64,000 nt of DNA from positions 309,256,486-309,320,485 of the forward strand of contig CM077665.1 in NCBI GenBank assembly GCA_039707655.1, given 5' to 3'. A program made the translations under genes and the position numbers. This DNA is from Elymus sibiricus. Its lineage: Eukaryota; Streptophyta; Magnoliopsida; Poales; Poaceae. Below, in pieces: positions 43,501-55,785 of the stretch; position 1 is the stretch's first letter, and every line of letters starts with the position of its first letter. The notes beneath the pieces were generated by a model. The model was given only the letters and a program-made list of their open reading frames with translations. It did no database searches and was not told the DNA's origin.

Positions 43501-44687
43501 CAAATGGCGATGCGGCGGGCAAACGAGCGAACTAAACGTGCGGGGCGGCCCTACGTGATGCACTGAGTCGATTGGCGGCGGCGGCAGGACCAAATGGTCA
43601 GCGGAGAGGCGCCGACAACGAGCTCAGGCGGCGGCGCGTTCGGGCGCACGTTGGGGATGGCCCTAGAGGCAGCTAACGGCGACGAGAGCGAGAGGGGAGG
43701 AAGCGGAGGCTCACAGCGGGGCGTTGCCGATCAAAGCGGGCTCGGGGAGGGCTCGAGGCGGCCGAAATCGACGGCGGCATTGCGGTGGCCGAAGGTGGAA
43801 GACGACGTGGGGACGGCGATGCAGGGCTCCAGGGGCTCGCGCGTGTGATCGAGGAGGACGAGCTCGTCGCGGCGGAGCTCGTGGGTGCGTTGGCAGGGCG
43901 CGGGAGGTCGTGTGGCCGCGCCTACCCGTCGGCCATGGCGGCGGCCGGCGGATCTGGAGGAGGGAGAGAGAGGAGAGCGAGCAGGGCGAGGGGGGAATGG
44001 CGAGGGCGGCGTCCAGGGGGAAGGGACGGCCTCAGCCTTATCCTCTCGCCCACCTGCTCCGGCGCCGTGGCAGCCAGTGGCCGGAGCGAGGCGCGCTCGG
44101 CCATGGCGGGCACGACAGAAAGGCGGGAGCAGGTAAGGGAAGGCCCCAGTGGGCTGGGCCGCACTGTGCCCACGGCCCAGAGGCCAGGTAAGTGGGCATT
44201 TGCCCCTTTTTATTTATTTCTTTACTGTTTTCTTTTCTTTGTTTCTGTTTTACTTATTTTAGGCCAATATTCCTTTAAGTAAAAATGTGTCATATGGTCC
44301 AACAATTAACTTACAATATTTTGGAGGGCCACATCCACTTTGAGCATTTTTAGAAACTGCTTTCATTTTCCAATGCAATTTAGAGTACTTTTAAAATGCT
44401 TTTAGCTACTGTTATTGATGGTGGGGTCCACACCAGAAGCTTGGTGATGTTGTTTTCTTCAACAACATTTGTTTTAGAATATTCCACAAGTTTGGAACAT
44501 TTTACTTTTGTTGTTTGCAGAATTATTTTTATCACAATAATTCCTAGAGCATTTTGAAATGGAATTTGAACTTGAATTTGAACTTCAACTTGATCAAGCC
44601 CTGTTTAGCAAAAGATTAGCTTACTCACTTGACCATTACTATAGTTTAATTACAATGATCACTGTAGCTTAAACCCAGGGTGTCACA
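40521..44687 (-). repeat. 5' LTR of Tekay-type element (4,167 bp)
   Basis: Colinear with 31501-35646. Extra 20 bp at about 43718-43737, bounded by AGCGGG on both sides, look like a small duplication-type insertion here or a deletion in the partner. The conserved 28-bp block is at 41327-41300. Confidence 0.93.
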
Positions 44688-44692
44688 CCCCA

Positions 44693-45896
44693 ATACCAAA
44701 AAGAGCCACGAAAATACTTTTCCGCCACCGGAACCCTCTGTTCACGTGAGATCCCATCTTGGAGCCTTTTCCGGTAATCTGCCGGAGGGGGATTCGATCA
44801 CGGAGGGCATCTACATCAACTCCATTGCCCTTCCGATGATGTGTGAGTAGTCCACCACAGACCTTCGGGTCCATAGCTAGTAGCTAGATGGCTTCTTCTC
44901 TCTCTCTCTCTCTTTGTTCTTCAATACCATGTTCTTCATGATCTTCATGGAGATCTATCCGATGTAATACTCTTTTGCGGTGTGTTTGTCGAGATCCGAT
45001 GAATTGTGGGTTTATGATCAGATTATCTATGAATATTATTTGAATCTTCTCTGAATTCTTATATGCATGATTTCATATCTTTGCAAGTCTCTTCGAGTTA
45101 TTGGTTTGGTTTGGCCAACTAGATTGGTAATTCTTGCAATGGGAGAAGTGCTTGGTTTTGGGTTCAATCTTGCGGTGTCCTCACCCAGTGACAAAGTAGG
45201 GGTAGCGAGGCACGTATTTGTATTGTTGCCATCAAGGATAAAAAGATGGGGTTTTCATCATATTGCTTGAGTTTATCCCTCTACATCATGTCATCTTACT
45301 TAATGCGTTACTCTGTTCTTCATGAACTTAATACTCTAGATGCAGGCAGGAGTCGGTCGATGTGTGGAGTAATAGTAGTAGATGCAGAATCATTTCGGTC
45401 TACTTGACACGGACGTGATGCCTATATGCATAATCATTGCCTTGGCTATCGTCATAACTATGCGCTTTTCTATCAATTGCTCGACAGTAATTTGTTCACC
45501 CACCATATTATTTTCCTTCAAGAGAGAAGCCTCTAGTGAAACCTCTGGCCCCCGGGTCTATTTTCCATATTATATTTTTAGATCTATAAACCAAAAATAC
45601 CAAAAATACTTTGCTGCAATCTTTTTACTTTTGTTTTACTTTTCGTTTTAGTAATCTTCTATATCTATCTCTATCAGATCTCATCCTTGCAAGTAACCGT
45701 GAAGGGATTGACAACCCCTTTATAGCGTTGGGTGCAAGTGTTTGATTATTTGTGTAGGTACATCTATTGGGGACTTGCTTGTATCTCCTACTGGATTGAT
45801 ACCTTGGTTCTCAACAACTGAGGGAAATACTTATCTACTTTGCTGCATCACCCTTTCCTCTTCAAGGGAAAACCAACGCAAGCTCAAGAAGTAGCA
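44693..45896 (+). repeat. 5' LTR of gag-only element, second part
   Basis: Continues the LTR after the Tekay insertion and matches 58561-59764. It contains a (CT)n run near 44896-44914 and ends CAAGCTCAAGAAGTAGCA. Confidence 0.92.
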
Positions 45897-45905
45897 AGAA
45901 GGATT

Positions 45906-45925
45906 TCTGGCGCTATTGCCGGGGA
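45906..45925 (+). other. Primer-binding site of gag-only element
   Basis: TCTGGCGCTATTGCCGGGGA lies nine bases after the LTR end. It is close to the TGGCGCCGTTGCCGGGGA type known from Athila elements. Confidence 0.75.
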
Positions 45926-46119
45926 GATCTACATCAAGCCTACCAAGTACCCATCACAAACTCATCTCTTGCATTTACATTATTTGCCGTTTGCCTCTCG
46001 TTTTACTCTCCCCCACTTCTAAAATGATTTTCCAAAAAAATTTGCCTTTTTATTCGCCCTTCTTCCGTTCGTCTTTTCATTTGACTTTTGTTTGCTCGTG
46101 TGTTAGAACGCTTAAACTC

Positions 46120-46935
46120 ATGGCTAGCCTTACTACTATCGCTAGTACTCCCGAAAGTGAAGTCCTTAATTTTAAGCAAAGGGAGGGAGAGAACTTAAAA
46201 GATGCTTGGTATAGAATTTGCAATGCTCAAAATAGATCTACTCGTAAGCAATCTACTACCGTTCTCCTTCGCAATTTTTATGTGGGTGTTTCTCCTTGGA
46301 ATAGATATGTTCTGGATACTATTACGGGAGGAAATTTCTTGGGAAGCCATACCTTTGATTCTTATAATGCTATGACAAATTTGGTAGGTTCACCCCCACT
46401 CGTGGTTAATGAAACCATCTTAACTTTGGAACATGTGATGCGAAGGCTTGATGTTATTGAAAATAAAGTTGCTACTATAGAGCTCATTGAAAACTTGGAT
46501 AAAAATATTCATAATCATATTACTCAATATGTATCTAAGGTGGGAGTTACTTTAAAAAACCTAACGGAAAAAGAACCCATAGTTAATGAAAAATTGGATC
46601 AAGATTCCTCTAGAATTGGAAAGCTAGAGGACATTATTACCAACTTGGGTTCCGCTTTTGCCGCTATTCAAACCACTCCAAAATTTCCTCCTTCTAAGAC
46701 TGCCAAGTTTGTTTATGTTCCTAAAAAAAGGGGTGAATCCTCCAGTAAAGAGGATGAAGATCTTAAGATGATAAGAGTTCACCCCAGCTTTATCAATATT
46801 CTTAAGGAACCTATTACCACAAGTGAATCTCTTTACTTCTTGCCTAGGACCGTTATTATTGATAAGAGCAAGGAACCTCCTAGGGTTCATAAGTGTGCAA
46901 TTGAGGAGTTGCATACCAAAGATGACAATACCTAG
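46120..46935 (+). CDS. gag: Gag-like protein of non-autonomous Athila-like element
   Basis: 271 residues, open to the end. The N-terminal third (NFKQREGENLKDAWYRI, then a Leu-rich NFYVGVSPWNRYVLDTITGG) resembles the Athila/Ty3 retrotransposon gag domain, in which the R-x-GE-x-L-x-x-A-W signature is usual. The middle is coiled-coil-like with repeated Ile/Glu/Lys, and the C-terminus is basic and Ser-rich (KKRGESSSKEDED). No zinc knuckle or protease is present. I chose the ATG at 46120 (MASLTTIAST) because the frame upstream to 45916 overlaps the primer-binding site. An intact gag with no pol suggests a trans-mobilised element. RNA-particle assembly is the presumed role. Confidence 0.7.
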   Translation: MASLTTIASTPESEVLNFKQREGENLKDAWYRICNAQNRSTRKQSTTVLLRNFYVGVSPWNRYVLDTITGGNFLGSHTFDSYNAMTNLVGSPPLVVNETILTLEHVMRRLDVIENKVATIELIENLDKNIHNHITQYVSKVGVTLKNLTEKEPIVNEKLDQDSSRIGKLEDIITNLGSAFAAIQTTPKFPPSKTAKFVYVPKKRGESSSKEDEDLKMIRVHPSFINILKEPITTSESLYFLPRTVIIDKSKEPPRVHKCAIEELHTKDDNT

Positions 46936-47397
46936 ATCTATTGTGTTATGCCTAGCTAGGGGCGTTAAACAATAGCGCTTGTTGGGAGGCAACCCAATTT
47001 TATTTTATGTTTCTGTTTTTTGCTTCTGTTCTTGAGTGTTTTGCACATTATTACCTCTGTAGTAATTGTGTTTTATTGTTTTAATTAGTGTTTATGCCAA
47101 GTAAGACCTTTGGGATGGTTTACGATGATTGTTGATTTGGTTTTGCTGAAAAACAGAAACTTTTGCGCTCAGTCCAGGAATTTTATAAATTCACCAGAGC
47201 GTCAATTAGATCTGAATTTTTTACACAAGATTTATATACAAATTTCCCTGATTTTCCTATTTTTTCAGAATTTTTGGAGTTACAGAAGTATTCGAAGTCT
47301 ACAGATTGCTACAGACTGTTCTGTTTTTGACAGATTCTGTTTTCTTTGTGTTGTTCGCTTATTTTGATGTATCTATGGGTTGTATCGGGGGGTATGA
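46936..47397 (+). other. Non-coding internal region of gag-only element
   Basis: After the gag stop there is a CTAGCTAGGGGCGTTAAAC tract followed by GCGCTTGTTGGGAGGCAACC, a recurrent landmark of this group (a decayed form is near 23940-23980). It ends in the Sirevirus target site TATGA (47393-47397). Confidence 0.6.
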
Positions 47398-48937
47398 TGA
47401 GGGATCACTAGAAGAGTGTCTAGAGGGGGGGGGGTGAATAGACTACTAGCAGGAATTTAAAACCTAACCTTTTCCCAAGTTAATTGGTTGGCAGATTTTA
47501 ACAGTTTTAGCAAGTCTAGCAAGTCTAACAGCCCTACACATGCATGTCAACAAATATGGCAGCGGAAAGTAAAGACATTGCACATGAAGTAAAGGGGTAG
47601 AGATATGGAGATCAAACACATAAGGGACACGAAGACTTTTTCCCGTGGTTCCGATAGGTGGTGCTATTGTACATCCACGTTTATGGAATCTTCAACCCAC
47701 GGAGGGTAACGGTCGCGAGAGTCCACGGAGGGCTCCATCCATAAGGGTCCACGAAGTAGCAACCTTGACTATTCCATAACGGCTTCCATCCACGAAGGAC
47801 TAGCCTCACTATGGGTAGATCTTCACGAAGTAGGCGATCTCCTTGCCCTTACAAACTTCTTGGTTTACTCCACAACACGAAGTAGGAGGCTCCCAAGCGA
47901 CACCTAACCAATCTAGGAGGCACCACCCTCCAAAAGGTAATAGGCTCGGTAATGACGATGAACTCCTTGCTCTTGTGCTTCAAGATGATAGACTCCTCAA
48001 CACACAATCACTCTCTCACAGATTTGGCTTGGTGGAAGAGATGGGATTGGTGGAAAGCAACTTGGGGAGGCTAGAAATCAAGATCCATATGGTTGGAGTG
48101 GAAGATCTTGACCTCAACACAAGGGTAGGTGGTTCTCTCTCAGAAAACTGGATGGGGCAAGTATGGAATAGTTCTGAGTGCTTCTCTTTCGAGTAGGTGG
48201 TGGTGAAGGGGTATATATAGGCATCCCCAAAAATCCAACCGTTACACACAAAATGACCAACTCGGTGACACCGATGTGTTAATCTCGGTGGTACCGAAGT
48301 GCCCAAAAGGTGGTAACTTTTGAATCTCGGTGAGACCGATAAAGGAAACTCGGTTGCACCGATAAGGTGACCAACGGTCAGATTCCCAATCTCGGTGACG
48401 CCGATCCAACAATCTCGGTGGTACCGATATTGTGAATTTGCGTAACAGAAAGTTGGCAACCTAAACTCGGTGGCACCGGTATGGAATCGGTTGCACCGAA
48501 GTGGCTAGGGTTTGGCTGAGTCTGTCTGTGGTTGAGAATCGGTGGAACCGGGATGGAAATGTTGGTTGCACCGATGTTGAGTATATGGCTATGGATAGAC
48601 TTTGGTGGAAGAGTTTGTGGGTGTTTTTGGTGACTATCACTTGTGCACGTATGAGCATTTTGTTCACCAATCAAAACCTTACCCCCTTTTAATAGTATTG
48701 GCTTTCCTATGGACTCAAAGTGATTTCTCACAAATGTAAAATGTAGCGTCCTCTTGCTTGAAGCTTTGCCAACCTATTTCCTTGCATCTTGGGGTATTTC
48801 CACAATCTTCACAATCCTTTTGCCAGCCCTTCTCTATGGACTATACCTGAGATACACTAGGTAAAAGTATTACTCCAAGAGACAATGTATGTTGTCATGA
48901 ATTATCAAAACCACCAAGGGAGCATGTTGTGCTTTCA
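47398..48937 (-). repeat. 3' LTR of Sirevirus family 2 (1,540 bp)
   Basis: Plus-strand ends are TGAGGGATCACTAG and TTGTGCTTTCA. TATATATA on the minus strand at 48219-48212; palindromes at 48261-48580. Confidence 0.95.
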
Positions 48938-50848
48938 ATCTCCCTCTTTTTGGTAATTGATGACAACATACAATCAAAGCTTCAAATAAAGATATACATG
49001 AATATAGTGAAGACTTTGAGAGGCACATGACTTTGATTTGCTCCCCCTAAATGTGTGATTCCTTTAAAGGATAGTTGCTTTGGAATGCACGGGGACACAA
49101 ATAGTAGAAAGGATATAATGAATCATGTGTATCTTGGCTATATGCATCAAATATATGTGAATGAGATGTATCCTTGTTCAAGACTTCACTCTTGCAAACA
49201 ATATGTGCAAGAAGCAAGAGATTATCTTGACCAAAGATATGATGCATATACTTACCTTGAGTTCTTGAGCACTCTTGTAGTAGAAATATACTTGAGAAAA
49301 CAATGTTAGGAAACACAAGAGTATTCCACCAATCAACAAGGCAATAGAACTCAAAAGTACCAAGATATGGAGAACATATAGAAGATAGTATTTCTTAAGA
49401 TTGATATGTCTCCAAAATCATTTCTTTCTCCCCTTAGATATGACAGTATTAAAACATCCTCTCCCCCTGAATCTCAGCACGTAGATGTTGGGATTGGATA
49501 GGGTGAGAAAAGTAAACTTCCAACACATCTTAGATAATCCTCCAAATATGTTTTTCTCCCCCTACTTTGATATTCTCACCTTATATGAATATTGATATTG
49601 GCTCTCCCCCTTGATCATATCTCCCCCTTTGCATAAGCATGTATCTTCCTCTTTAGCATGAAGCTTTGGTATTCTCCCCCTTTGGCATTAATTTCCAAAA
49701 AGGTCAAACACAGGAATAGATACAGGGATCATTGATAGGAAGGGATCCTTGAGAACAAGGGTCATTGAATGTAGGGTTCATGGAAATGAAAACTGAGGGA
49801 ATCATTGAAAAGAATTACTTTTGTTATTCTTTTTTTTTAAAGAAGGGATCATCGAAGTAACAAAATCCTCACATGAAATGGCACAAGAGAAACATAGATT
49901 TGCAACAGCGATCATAAATAAGAAAAGAAAACAAATCGGTGACTCCGAGACAGATAAATCGGTGGTACCGAGATCTTGTGGTGCAGCTTATCTGCAATGT
50001 CGGTAGAACCAAGAAATATGTATCGGTGGCTCCGAGGCTAAAACAGCAAAGGAAATAAAGGACCAAGTTTCTGTTTTCAAAGTGTTGCAAAAAACAATTC
50101 AAAGGGAATGTGAAGGTTTTTTACAAAGGGATATCAGCTAGAGAAGATTTGAGCGGTTCCAAGAAGTCTTCGCAAAATAGAAAGTGAACCATCTAAAATA
50201 CTTAACTAGATGATGGGCGGTGACTAGGTCACCTATATTAGAGTACATTGACTTAGGAGTCAAGCAAGAATGCTTGATCATGGGTCATACTCTACGTTAA
50301 GCTCAAAATGGGGTTACCATTTATCGATTAAACATTTTAATGTCTTCATATCACTTGAGTTGCTTTAGCTCATGACTTGGAGTAAAGCCTTTTCAAGGAT
50401 ATGAGTGCATACCTTTGAGTGATGTTGATGACGAGGCTTGTAGGTGAACTTGTTGAGGATGCTCAAGGTTGATGAAGATCATCTTGAGTTGGGAGCAATC
50501 CTTCTCGTTTTAGTACACTTGTCACCTGCAAAGGTTAGTCATGCAAGGAAGAGCAATGGACATATCCATTTGACATGATACCAACTTGAGAATTATAAAT
50601 ATATGTCAAGGATATGATTGAGGTGTCTTCTTCCTTTCATCATCAAGAGGGGTTGTGAATACTTGGTAATGACAAGATTGCTTATGATTGGAGTTGACGG
50701 CAATCTTGTGGAATGAAATTCTTCCAAGTACCTACAAAAGATTAGATGCAATACAAGGGAGCATAGAATTTCATGGCACAAGATAACATGTTAGGATCAA
50801 CATGGAAATATCAAGAAAGCTTATGCCCTTGCATGCAACCGAGTGAGT
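48938..50848 (-). other. 3' non-coding region with repeated polypurine tracts
   Basis: The tract next to the LTR reads AAAAAGAGGGAGAT on the minus strand (48938-48951). Further AGGGGGAG-like tracts are near 49041, 49424, 49461, 49555, 49602, 49621 and 49672. Repeated polypurine tracts before the 3' LTR are a known Sirevirus trait. The remainder to 50848 has no convincing gene; two TCGGTGNCTCCGA-like palindromes lie near 49938 and 50024. Confidence 0.8.
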
Positions 50849-52696
50849 CTAGCTCAAGTTTGAAGCATCAATGATGTTCAACTCACTCCTCAAGTAACAA
50901 AATGTTTTCTCATCAAGTGGCTTAGTAAAGATATCAGCCAATTGCTTGTTAGTGCGAACATGCTTAAGATCAATATCTCCTTTGGCAACATGATCACGAA
51001 TGAAATGATGTCTAACTTGAATATGTTTAGTTCGAGAGTGTTGCACAGGATTATGACCAATTTTAATAGCACTTTCATTGTCACAAAGCAATGGAACATT
51101 TCTAACATGGATTCCGTAATCCTTAAGCGTTTGTGTCATCCATAACAATTGTGCACAACAAGATCCAGCAGCAATATATCCAGCTTCGGCAGTAGATAGA
51201 GATACCGAGTTTTGTTTCTTGGAGGACCAAGATACAAGAGATCTGCCCAAAAATTGACAAGTACCCGAGGTGGATTTTCTATCAACCTTGTCACCAGCAT
51301 AATCCGAATCGGAATAGCTAACAAGGTTAAAGGAAGATCCTTTGGGATACCAAATGCCAAAGTTTGGTGTTTGTATCAAATATCTCACAATACATTTCAC
51401 GGCCAAAAGATGACATTCTTTAGGTGCAGCTTGATATCTAGCACACATGCAAACACTAAGCATGATATCGGGACGAGAGGCACATAGATATAGCAATGAA
51501 CCAATCATAGATCGATAAACTTTTTGATCAACCGGTTCATCCTCCTTAGTAAGATCAACATGTCCACTAGTAGGCATGGGGGTTTTCATACCTTTGCACT
51601 CTTGCATGTTGAACTTCTTGATCAAGTCCTTGGTATACTTAGTTTGAGAGATGAAAGTTCCTTCTTTCGTTTGCTTGATTTGCAAACCAAGAAAGAATTT
51701 CAGCTCACACATCATAGACATCTCATACTTCTCGGACATCAACCTTCCAAATCTTTCACTGAATTGTGGGTTAGTAGATCCAAAGATAATATCATCCACA
51801 TAGATTTGGCACACAAATAATTCACCATTAACTCTCTTAGTGAATAAGGTTGCATCAATTTTACCAATCTCAAAACCTTTTTCAATGAGGAACTTCGTTA
51901 AGCATTTGTACCAAGCACGAGGGGCTTGCTTAAGACCATAAAGGGCTTTACGAAGCTTGTAGACATGATTAGGTTTCTTAGGATTCACAAAACCAGGTGG
52001 TTGCTTAACATAAACCTCTTCTTCAATTTCACCATTTAAAAAGGCACTTTTAATGTCCATTTGATAAAGCGTGATATCATGGTGATTAGCATAAGCAAGA
52101 AGAATGCGAATAGCTTCAAGTCTAGCGACGGGGGTGTAGGTCTCACCGTAGTCCATACCTTCGACTTGCGTATATCCTTGGGCTACGAGATGAGCCTTGT
52201 TCCGTACGACTTGACCGTCTTCATCTTGCTTGTTCCGAAACACCCATTTGGTTCCGATGATGTTTTGCTCATCCTTGGGCTTCTCCACGAGTGTCCACAC
52301 TTCGTTCCTTTCGAAGTTGTGAAGCTCTTCATGCATCGCGTTCACCCAATCATCATCTTCAAGAGCTTGTTCTACCTTCAAGGGCTCAATGCTAGAGATG
52401 AAAGAATAATGCTCACAAAAGTTAGCTAGGCGAGTTTTAGAGCGAGTGATTCTCCCTGTTTGTATATCACCAAAGATTTGGTTTAGGGGATGGTTCTTGG
52501 TCACTTGTGCTCGAACTCGGGTCAGCTTCCGATTGTTGGTTGGTGGAGCTTCTTCTTCATCATCATCTCCTTCATCTTCGTTGTTGTTGAAGGTATCGTT
52601 CCCTTGAGGTGGTGGTGAAGGAGGTTGTGGTGGATCTTCATGATGCACTTCCTCCTCTTCATCATCTTGACGTGTACCGCTTGTGGATGCCTCCAT
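50849..52696 (-). pseudogene. pol: Reverse transcriptase and RNase H of Sirevirus family 2
   Basis: 615 open codons. An acidic Pro-rich hinge (to about 60) is followed by RT (about 110-350) with QMDIKSAFLNG and YVDD at 299-302, then the typical Sirevirus IIFGSTNP. RNase H has SYSDSDYAGD, KSTSGTCQFL and LCDNESAIKI. The domain pair is itself uninterrupted, but it is out of frame with the upstream half after an internal deletion near 52695, so no complete polyprotein can be made. Confidence 0.92.
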
Positions 52697-54183
52697 GTCA
52701 TGTTCTTGAACTCTGATCCGTTATTGCTCCGAACCTTCTTGATCTTCACTTCAAACTGATTTTGCACTTTGCGAGCGAATTTCTTGAAGATCTTTTGAAC
52801 CTGCGACTTATCATCAAGAAAGAATACCCACGTAAATCTGGAAAAATCATCAACTATAACTAGACCATAGGAATTTCCACCGAGACTCTTGTAAGCATTG
52901 GGACCAAAGAGATCCATGTGAAGTAACTCGAGTGGTCTCCTAGTAGTCATGATATTCTTAACGGGATGACTTCCACCTACTTGCTTTCCAGCTTGACAAG
53001 CACTACAAAGTCTATCTTTGTCAAAGATAACATCTTTAACACCAAGTATATGATCACCTTTGATAAGCTTGTCTAAGTTACGCATGCCAACATGTCCTAG
53101 TCTTCCATTCCAAAGCCAACCTTTAGAAGATTTTGCAATTAAACAAGTACGAGGTTTGGATCTCTTAGTGAAATCAACAATGTATAGGTCACGTCTACGG
53201 AAACCGGTAAAGACCATTTTATGATTATCTTGACGAAACACTTGGCAATCTACTTTCGTGAATAGCACATTAAAACCAAAGTCGGCAAGTCTAGATACGG
53301 AAAGAAGATTGTAGCCAAGAGATTCAACAAGCATAACATTTTGAATAGAGCTATCATGGGATATGGCCACCTTACCAGGACCAAGTACCTTACCCTTGGA
53401 GTTGTCTCCAAACGTTACGTACCTTCGCGGTCCATGGTTTGGCGTGATCTCTCCAAACATTTCTCTATCTCCGGTCATGTGATCGGTACATCCGCTATCG
53501 AGAATCCACTCTTTTCCTCCGGACATGTAATCCTTGAAGTTTGCCATGAGACTTAGATTCTTCATGATCTTCTCATACTCGATGTCGAACAGCTCATCTT
53601 CATCATAGTAGCCATGTTCCACATTGTCATCATCAAGTGGGAAATCCTCGTCATAAAGAACAAGGGATTCGTCAGGGGTATGATCATGACAATGTTCAAA
53701 TTTATGAATGCGAATGGCTTCAATAATGATGTTGTTGATAGTAGTGACATCTCCTTTAGCACGCATGAGGTCTCTAAGCTCAAAAATACAATCATCAAAC
53801 TTAGGATCACTAGGCGTCATTTTGTGGAAGACAATAGTTTTATGAAGAATTTCATCAAGATTACTTAGTGAATAATTTGGATATCGTTTCTCCAAATCAT
53901 TCCACAAAGTGTAAGCGCATACAAAATTCTTCATTTGATTAAGCACATTTCTAGGTAAAGCTCTAACAATAAGATTGAGAGTTCTAAGATTGCATAGCAT
54001 ATCAACTTCCTCTTCGTGTGTGGGATGCAAAGGATCAATGGGGCGAACGTAGGGGCACTTGACATATTTGCTCAATTGAAATTCATTAAACAGCTCAAGC
54101 ATCAAGGTTTTCCATTGACTATAGTACTCTTCATCAAGGATAGGCACTCTACAACTCAAACTCCCTATACTAGACACATCCAT
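52522..54183 (-). pseudogene. gag-pol: Gag, protease and integrase N-terminal half of Sirevirus family 2
   Basis: It starts MDVSSIGSLSCRVP. Gag occupies about 1-215 but no CCHC knuckle is found; gag joins almost directly to the protease (WILDSGCTDHMTG, D229-S-G). The integrase zinc region reads WLWNGRLGH, with N359 where H is usual, then C393 and C396. Catalytic D424 is present, but the second catalytic position is N487 (RSNNG). After about residue 495 the frame passes a deletion that removed the rest of the integrase, including its catalytic Glu. Residues past that point come from the wrong frame of the hinge. Confidence 0.9.
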
Positions 54184-54223
54184 CTTCCTCCTCGGTGATT
54201 AAACCGAAGCAATGGAGACCAAT

Positions 54224-54235
54224 GCTCTGATACCA
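54224..54235 (-). other. Primer-binding site of Sirevirus family 2
   Basis: TGGTATCAGAGC on the minus strand, two bases inside the 5' LTR; initiator-Met tRNA type. Confidence 0.92.
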
Positions 54236-54237
54236 AT

Positions 54238-55780
54238 TGAGGGATCACTAGAAGAGTGTCTAGAGGGGGGGTGAATAGACTACTAGCAGGAATTTAAAAC
54301 CTAACCTTTTCCCAAGTTAATTGGTTGGCAGATTTTAACAGTTTTAGCAAGTCTAGCAAGTCTAACAGCCCTACACATGCATGTCAACAAATATGGCAGC
54401 GGAAAGTAAATACATTGCACATGAAGTAAAGGGGTAGAGATATGGAGATCAAACACATAAGGGACACGAAGATTTTTTTCCCGTGGTTCCGATAGGTGGT
54501 GCTATCGTACATCCACGTTTATGGAGTCTTCAACCCACGGAGGGTAACGGTCGCGAGAGTCCACGGAGGGCTCCACCCATAAGGGTCCACGAAGTAGCAA
54601 CCTTGACTATTCCATAACGGCTTCCGTCCACGAAGGACTAGCCTCACTATGGGTAGATCTTCACGAAGTAGGCGATCTCCTTGCCCTTACAAACTTCTTG
54701 GTTCACTCTACAACACGAAGTAGGAGGCTCCCAAGCGACACATAACCAATCTAGGAGGCACCACCCTCCAAAAGGTAATAGGCTCGGTAATGACGATGAA
54801 CTCCTTGCTCTTGTGCTTCAAGATGATAGACTCCTCAACACACAATCACTCTCTCACAGATTTGGCTTGGTGGAAGAGAAGGGATTGGTGGAAAGCAACT
54901 TGGGGAGGCTAGAAATCAAGATCCATATGGTTGGAGTGGAAGATCTTGACCTCAACACAAGGGTAGGTGGTTCTCTCTCAGAAAACTGGATGGGGCAAGT
55001 ATGGAATAGTTCTGAGTGCTTCTCTTTCGAGTAGGTGGTGGTGAAGGGGTATATATAGGCATCCCCAAAAATCCAACCGTTACACACAAAATGACCAACT
55101 CGGTGACACCGATGTGTTAATCTCGGTGGTACCGAAGTGACCAAAAGGTGGCAACTTTTGAATCTCGGTGAGACCGATATAGGAAACTCGGTTGCACCGA
55201 TAAGGTGACCAACGGTCAGATTCTCAATCTCGGTGACGCTGATCCAACAATCTCGGTGGTACCGATATTGTGAATTTGCGTAACAGAAAGTTGGCAACCT
55301 AAACTCGGTGGCACCGGTATGGAATCGGTTGCACCGAAGTGGCTAGGGTTTGGCTGAGTCTGTCTGTGGTTGAGAATCGGTGGCACCGGGATGGAAATGT
55401 TGGTTGCACCGGACCGATGTTGAGTATATGGCTATGGACAGACTTTGGTGGAAGAGTTTGTGGGTGTTTTTGGTGACTATCACTTGTGCACGTATGAGCA
55501 TTTTGTTCACCAATCAAAACCTTACCCCCTTTTAATAGTATTGGCTTTCCTATGGACTCAAAGTGATTTCTCACAAATGTAAAATGTAGAGTCCTCTTGC
55601 TTGAAGCTTTGCCAACCTATTTCCTTGCATCTTGGGGTATTTCCACAATCTTCACAATCCTTTTGCCAGCCCTTCTCTATGGACTATACCTGAGATACAC
55701 TAGGTAAAAGTATTAGTCCAAGAGACAATGTATGTTGTCATGAATTATCAAAACCACCAAGGGAGCATGTTGTGCTTTCA
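54238..55780 (-). repeat. 5' LTR of Sirevirus family 2 (1,543 bp)
   Basis: Matches 47398-48937 with few substitutions, a G-run length change and a 5-bp GGACC gain near 55410. TATATATA at 55057-55050; palindromes of TCGGTNNNACCGA type at 55099-55425. Confidence 0.95.
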
Positions 55781-55785
55781 TATGA

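Larger units (their letters stand above)
31501..44687 (-). mobile_element. Tekay-type chromovirus (Ty3/gypsy), 13.2 kb, with 4.1-kb LTRs
   Basis: The ends are TGTGAC...GTCACA with target-site duplication CCCCA at 31496-31500 and 44688-44692; removing it restores the LTR sequence seen intact at 58560. The element reads on the minus strand: 5' LTR 44687-40521, primer site, gag-like region, protease, RT, RNase H, integrase, chromodomain, polypurine tract, 3' LTR 35646-31501. The integrase followed by a chromodomain defines a chromovirus, and the order and motifs fit the Tekay/Del clade. It has several stops and frameshifts, so it is not autonomous now. Confidence 0.93.
47398..55780 (-). mobile_element. 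Sirevirus-type Copia element, complete ends, internally deleted pol (family 2)
   Basis: Target-site duplication TATGA at 47393-47397 and 55781-55785. LTRs of 1,540 bp (left, 3') and 1,543 bp (right, 5') are very similar. Primer-binding site, gag-protease-integrase part, RT-RNase H and a 3' region with many polypurine tracts follow on the minus strand. The gag is unrelated in sequence to that of the elements at 8906 and 26489, yet the LTR core is shared with the first. Pol has lost the integrase C-terminal half. Confidence 0.95.

Noticed and set aside
44896..44914. (CT)n microsatellite as a possible regulatory GAGA element
   Set aside because: Short simple repeat also present in the other LTR (about 58762-58780); nothing beyond composition supports a function.
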